DNA of 9,220 nt from positions 1 to 9,220 of the forward strand of contig JAKPBM010000190.1 of assembly GCA_029778935.1 (NCBI GenBank), given 5' to 3'. Shown here in pieces: positions 6,631 through 9,220 of the stretch. The DNA comes from Bacillota bacterium. Its GTDB lineage: Bacteria; Bacillota; Clostridia; Oscillospirales; QAMX01. Under the pieces are notes generated by a model. The model was not told the DNA's origin. It searched no databases and was given only the letters and a program-made list of their open reading frames with translations. A program made the translations under genes and the position numbers. Positions within the stretch are counted from its first letter, which is position 1; each line of letters starts with the position of its first letter.

Positions 6631-8289
6631 ATGGCAAAGTATACGATAGGCGTTGATTTTGGCACCTTGTCGGGCCGTGCGCTGCTTGTGGACGTGGAAA
6701 CGGGCCGCGAAGTGGCCACGGCGGTGCTGAATTATCCCCACGCCGTTATGGACGAAGCGCTGCCGAGCGGCAGGAAACTTCCGCCCGACTGGGCCCTGCA
6801 GCATCCGGCGGACTACCTGGAAGTTCTGAAAACCACCGTGCCCTCCGTGCTGCAGCAGGCGGGCGTTTCTCCTTCCGACGTCATCGGCATTTCCATCGAC
6901 TTTACGGCCTGCACGGTGATGCCGGTTCTGGCCGACGGCACGCCCCTTTGCATCCTGCCCGAATACGCCGACGAGCCTCACGCCTATGTGAAGCTCTGGA
7001 AGCACCACGCCGCCCAGGCCCAGGCAGACCGCATTACGGCCCTGGCCGCGGAGATGGACCCCCAGCGGCTGGCCCGCTACGGCGGCAAGATTTCCTCCGA
7101 ATGGCTCTTTTCCAAGGCGCTGCAGCTTGTTGAGGAAGCGCCGGAAATCTACGATAAGGCCGACAAACTCATCGAAGCCGGCGACTGGATCGTCATGCAG
7201 CTGACGGGCGAGGAAAAGCGAAGCGCCTGTTTTGCCGGCTACAAGGCCATGTGGCATAAGGCCGAAGGGTACCCCTCTAAAGAGTTCTTAAAGAAGCTAC
7301 ACCCGAAGATGGAAAACATCGTCGAGGAAAAACTCTCTGCAAATATCTACGGCTTAGGCGGCAAGGCCGGTGTTTTGTCTCAGAAGGGCGCGGCGCTGTG
7401 CGGGCTTTTGCCGGGCACGGCCGTGGGTATCCCGTCCATCGACGCCCATGTGGCCGTTCCCGCCGCGGGCATCGTTTCCCCGGGCCGCATGCTCATGATC
7501 ATGGGCACGTCCACCTGCCACATGCTGCTGGACACGGTGGAGAAAATTGTGCCCGGCACTTCCGGTGTTGTGGAAGACGGCATCATCGGCGGCTTCTACG
7601 GCTACGAAGCCGGACAGGCCTGCGTGGGCGACCACTTCGACTGGTTTGTCAAGAACTGCGTGCCCGCTTCCTACTACGAGGAAGCCAAAGCCAAGGGCAT
7701 TTCCATACATAAGCTGCTCCGCGAAAAGGTGCAGGGGCAGGAGCCGGGCGAAAGCGGCCTTTTGGCCCTCGACTGGTGGAACGGCAACCGCTCTGTACTG
7801 GTGGACGCGGATTTGTCGGGGCTGTTAATCGGCATGAGCCTGACCACCAAGCCCGAGGAAATCTACCGGGCGCTCATCGAGGCCACCGCCTACGGCACCC
7901 GCATGATTATCGAAACTTACGAAGCCAACGGCATTGCGATAAACGAGATCATCGCCGCCGGCGGCATCGCGGAAAAAGACCCCATGATGATGCAGATTTA
8001 CGCCGACGTGACCAAGCGGGAAATCCGCCTGGCAGGAAGCGCCCAAGCCTGCGCACTAGGGAGCGCCATGTTTGCCGCCGTGGCGGCGGGCAAAGAAAAC
8101 GGCGGGTACGACACCATCGCCGAAGCGGCGGCCCATATGGCGTCGCTCAAAGACGTGGTGTACAAACCCGACGCGAAAAGAGCGGCGAAATACGATCTGC
8201 TGTTTGAAGAATACAAGATTCTCCACGACTACTTCGGCCGCGGCGTCAACGACGTGATGAAGCGTCTGCGCCGCCTGCGCCACAGCTAA
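6631..8289 (+). CDS. araB: Ribulokinase, AraB type (FGGY carbohydrate kinase)
   Basis: The 552-residue ATP-dependent sugar kinase has the two-domain FGGY fold. It strongly resembles Bacillus-type AraB, which phosphorylates ribulose on O5. The nucleotide loop [16 protein letters not shown] opens the protein. [14 protein letters not shown] (53-66), DFTACT (90-95), [10 protein letters not shown] (149-158), DAH with presumed catalytic Asp271, [11 protein letters not shown] (287-297), [17 protein letters not shown] and [15 protein letters not shown] follow in the usual order. [10 protein letters not shown] (442-451) is the C-terminal FGGY signature. The frame is open to a TTG at 6607, but ATG at 6631 has AAAGGAGAG at 6616-6624 and matches the family N-terminus. 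FucK enzymes are shorter (about 480 residues). The pairing with FucI instead of an L-arabinose isomerase suggests the substrate may be D-ribulose or L-fuculose; this is inference. Confidence 0.9.
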   Translation: MAKYTIGVDFGTLSGRALLVDVETGREVATAVLNYPHAVMDEALPSGRKLPPDWALQHPADYLEVLKTTVPSVLQQAGVSPSDVIGISIDFTACTVMPVLADGTPLCILPEYADEPHAYVKLWKHHAAQAQADRITALAAEMDPQRLARYGGKISSEWLFSKALQLVEEAPEIYDKADKLIEAGDWIVMQLTGEEKRSACFAGYKAMWHKAEGYPSKEFLKKLHPKMENIVEEKLSANIYGLGGKAGVLSQKGAALCGLLPGTAVGIPSIDAHVAVPAAGIVSPGRMLMIMGTSTCHMLLDTVEKIVPGTSGVVEDGIIGGFYGYEAGQACVGDHFDWFVKNCVPASYYEEAKAKGISIHKLLREKVQGQEPGESGLLALDWWNGNRSVLVDADLSGLLIGMSLTTKPEEIYRALIEATAYGTRMIIETYEANGIAINEIIAAGGIAEKDPMMMQIYADVTKREIRLAGSAQACALGSAMFAAVAAGKENGGYDTIAEAAAHMASLKDVVYKPDAKRAAKYDLLFEEYKILHDYFGRGVNDVMKRLRRLRHS

Positions 8290-8305
8290 GAAAGGACGGA
8301 AGCGT

Positions 8306-9166
8306 ATGAAGAAAGTCCCCCTCAAGGTGGATTTAACCGGGAAAGTGGCCGTCGTTACCGGCGGCGGCGGCGTGCTCTGCTCCGGGTTTGCGAAAGTGCT
8401 GGCGAAGGCCGGCGCGAAAGTGGCGGTTTTGGACTTGCGTGAAGAAGCGGCGAAGGCCGTCGCGGCGGAAATCGTCAAAGACGGCGGCACGGCCATCGGC
8501 GTGGCCGCCAACGTGCTGGAGAAAGCTTCCATGGAAGCCGCCCACCAGACGGTCTTGAAAGAGTTTGGCCCCTGTGATATCCTGTTAAACGGCGCCGGCG
8601 GCAACAACCCCCGGGGCACGACCACGAAAGAGTACCTCTTCCCCGAGGATCTGACGGAGAAGGCCGCCGATGTGGCCACCTTCTTCGATTTGGACGTGGA
8701 CGGCATCCGCTTCGTGTTTGACCTCAACTTCCTGGGCACCCTGATTCCGACCCAGGTGTTCGCCGCCGAGATGGCCAACCGGCCCGGCGCGACGATTATC
8801 AACGTATCCTCCATGAACGCTTTCCGCCCGCTGACGAAGATTCCGGCCTATTCGGCGGCTAAATCCGCCGTGTCCAACTTCACCCAGTGGCTGGCCGTGC
8901 ACTTTGCGCCGGTCAACATCCGGGTCAACGCCATGGCGCCAGGGTTCTTCATCACCGAGCAGAACCGCACCCTGCTCTTGAAAGAAGACGGTTCGCTGAC
9001 CCCCCGGGCGGAGAAGATTCTGACCCACACGCCCCAGGGCCGCTTCGGTACCCCCGAGGATCTGGCCGGCACGCTGCTGTGGCTGGCCGATGAGAACTGG
9101 TCCGGCTTTGTGAACGGCGTGGTCGTACCGGTCGACGGCGGTTTTGCCGCGTATTCGGGCGTGTAA
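8306..9166 (+). CDS. SDR family oxidoreductase, D-mannonate oxidoreductase (UxuB/YjmF) type
   Basis: The 286-residue short-chain dehydrogenase/reductase has a Rossmann fold. The cofactor loop is TGGGGVLCSG (18-27), the variant seen in the YjmF/UxuB group, not the textbook TGxxxGxG. Asp43 at the end of the second strand favours NAD(H) over NADP(H). LLNGAGG (93-99), Asn141 in DLNFLG, Ser169 (NVSSM), Tyr182 and Lys186 (AYSAAK) form the catalytic set. APGFF and the C-terminal VPVDGGFAAYSGV are also typical of this group, whose members reduce D-fructuronate to D-mannonate. It follows araB by 16 bases with AAAGGACGGAAG upstream of the ATG, so it is in the same operon. With no uronate genes around it, its substrate here may be another keto-sugar. 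Family secure, substrate uncertain. Confidence 0.85.
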   Translation: MKKVPLKVDLTGKVAVVTGGGGVLCSGFAKVLAKAGAKVAVLDLREEAAKAVAAEIVKDGGTAIGVAANVLEKASMEAAHQTVLKEFGPCDILLNGAGGNNPRGTTTKEYLFPEDLTEKAADVATFFDLDVDGIRFVFDLNFLGTLIPTQVFAAEMANRPGATIINVSSMNAFRPLTKIPAYSAAKSAVSNFTQWLAVHFAPVNIRVNAMAPGFFITEQNRTLLLKEDGSLTPRAEKILTHTPQGRFGTPEDLAGTLLWLADENWSGFVNGVVVPVDGGFAAYSGV

Positions 9167-9179
9167 TGCCGATTTTGCC

Positions 9180-9211
9180 GCCGCAGGCAGAGCAATTTCT
9201 CTGCCTGCGGC
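9180..9211 (+). terminator. Terminator-like hairpin after the SDR gene
   Basis: GCCGCAGGCAGAG (9180-9192) and CTCTGCCTGCGGC (9199-9211) form a perfect 13-bp stem with a six-base loop, 13 bases after the SDR stop codon. TGTCACTTT follows and the window then ends, so the T-run cannot be fully judged. It probably closes the fucI-araB-SDR transcript. Confidence 0.75.
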
Positions 9212-9220
9212 TGTCACTTT

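Noticed and set aside
6382..7257. 291-codon minus-strand open frame opposite fucI and araB
   Set aside because: It is antisense to two securely identified genes, with a His/Gly/Arg-rich product typical of shadow frames in GC-rich DNA.

Overview
The window suggests a spore-forming, GC-rich member of the Bacillota (Clostridia or Negativicutes). It encodes SpoIIR, a protein confined to endospore formers, together with an LTA-synthase-type enzyme and a secreted lipoprotein. The fucI, araB and SDR proteins also look Bacillota-like. Genus cannot be fixed from this sequence. No rRNA, tRNA, CRISPR array, insertion sequence or phage gene was seen.

The left half (1-4282) lies entirely on the minus strand. 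In transcription order it holds an LTA-synthase/phosphoglycerol-transferase-like membrane enzyme, a MATE-family multidrug exporter, the sporulation signalling protein SpoIIR, and a TraB/GumN-family lipoprotein cut by the window edge. The gaps are 25, 79 and 41 bases. A good sigma-A-like promoter precedes the LTA-synthase-like gene. A separate sigma-F-like promoter sits directly before spoIIR, so the last two genes can probably be expressed in the forespore independently of the first two.

A 472-base divergent intergenic region (4283-4754) carries the leftward promoter, one or two candidate rightward promoters and small repeats. It shows no convincing gene.

The right half (4755-9166) is a plus-strand sugar-catabolic operon: L-fucose isomerase (fucI), a ribulokinase of the AraB type, and an SDR oxidoreductase of the UxuB/YjmF (D-mannonate oxidoreductase) type. 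A strong hairpin lies between fucI and araB, and a 13-bp terminator-like hairpin follows the SDR gene. FucI-type enzymes also isomerise D-arabinose to D-ribulose, and AraB-type kinases phosphorylate ribulose. The pair could therefore send D-arabinose, and possibly L-fucose, into pentose phosphate metabolism. No fuculose-1-phosphate aldolase, transporter or regulator is visible here. The unusual combination of these three enzymes is the most interesting feature of the window.
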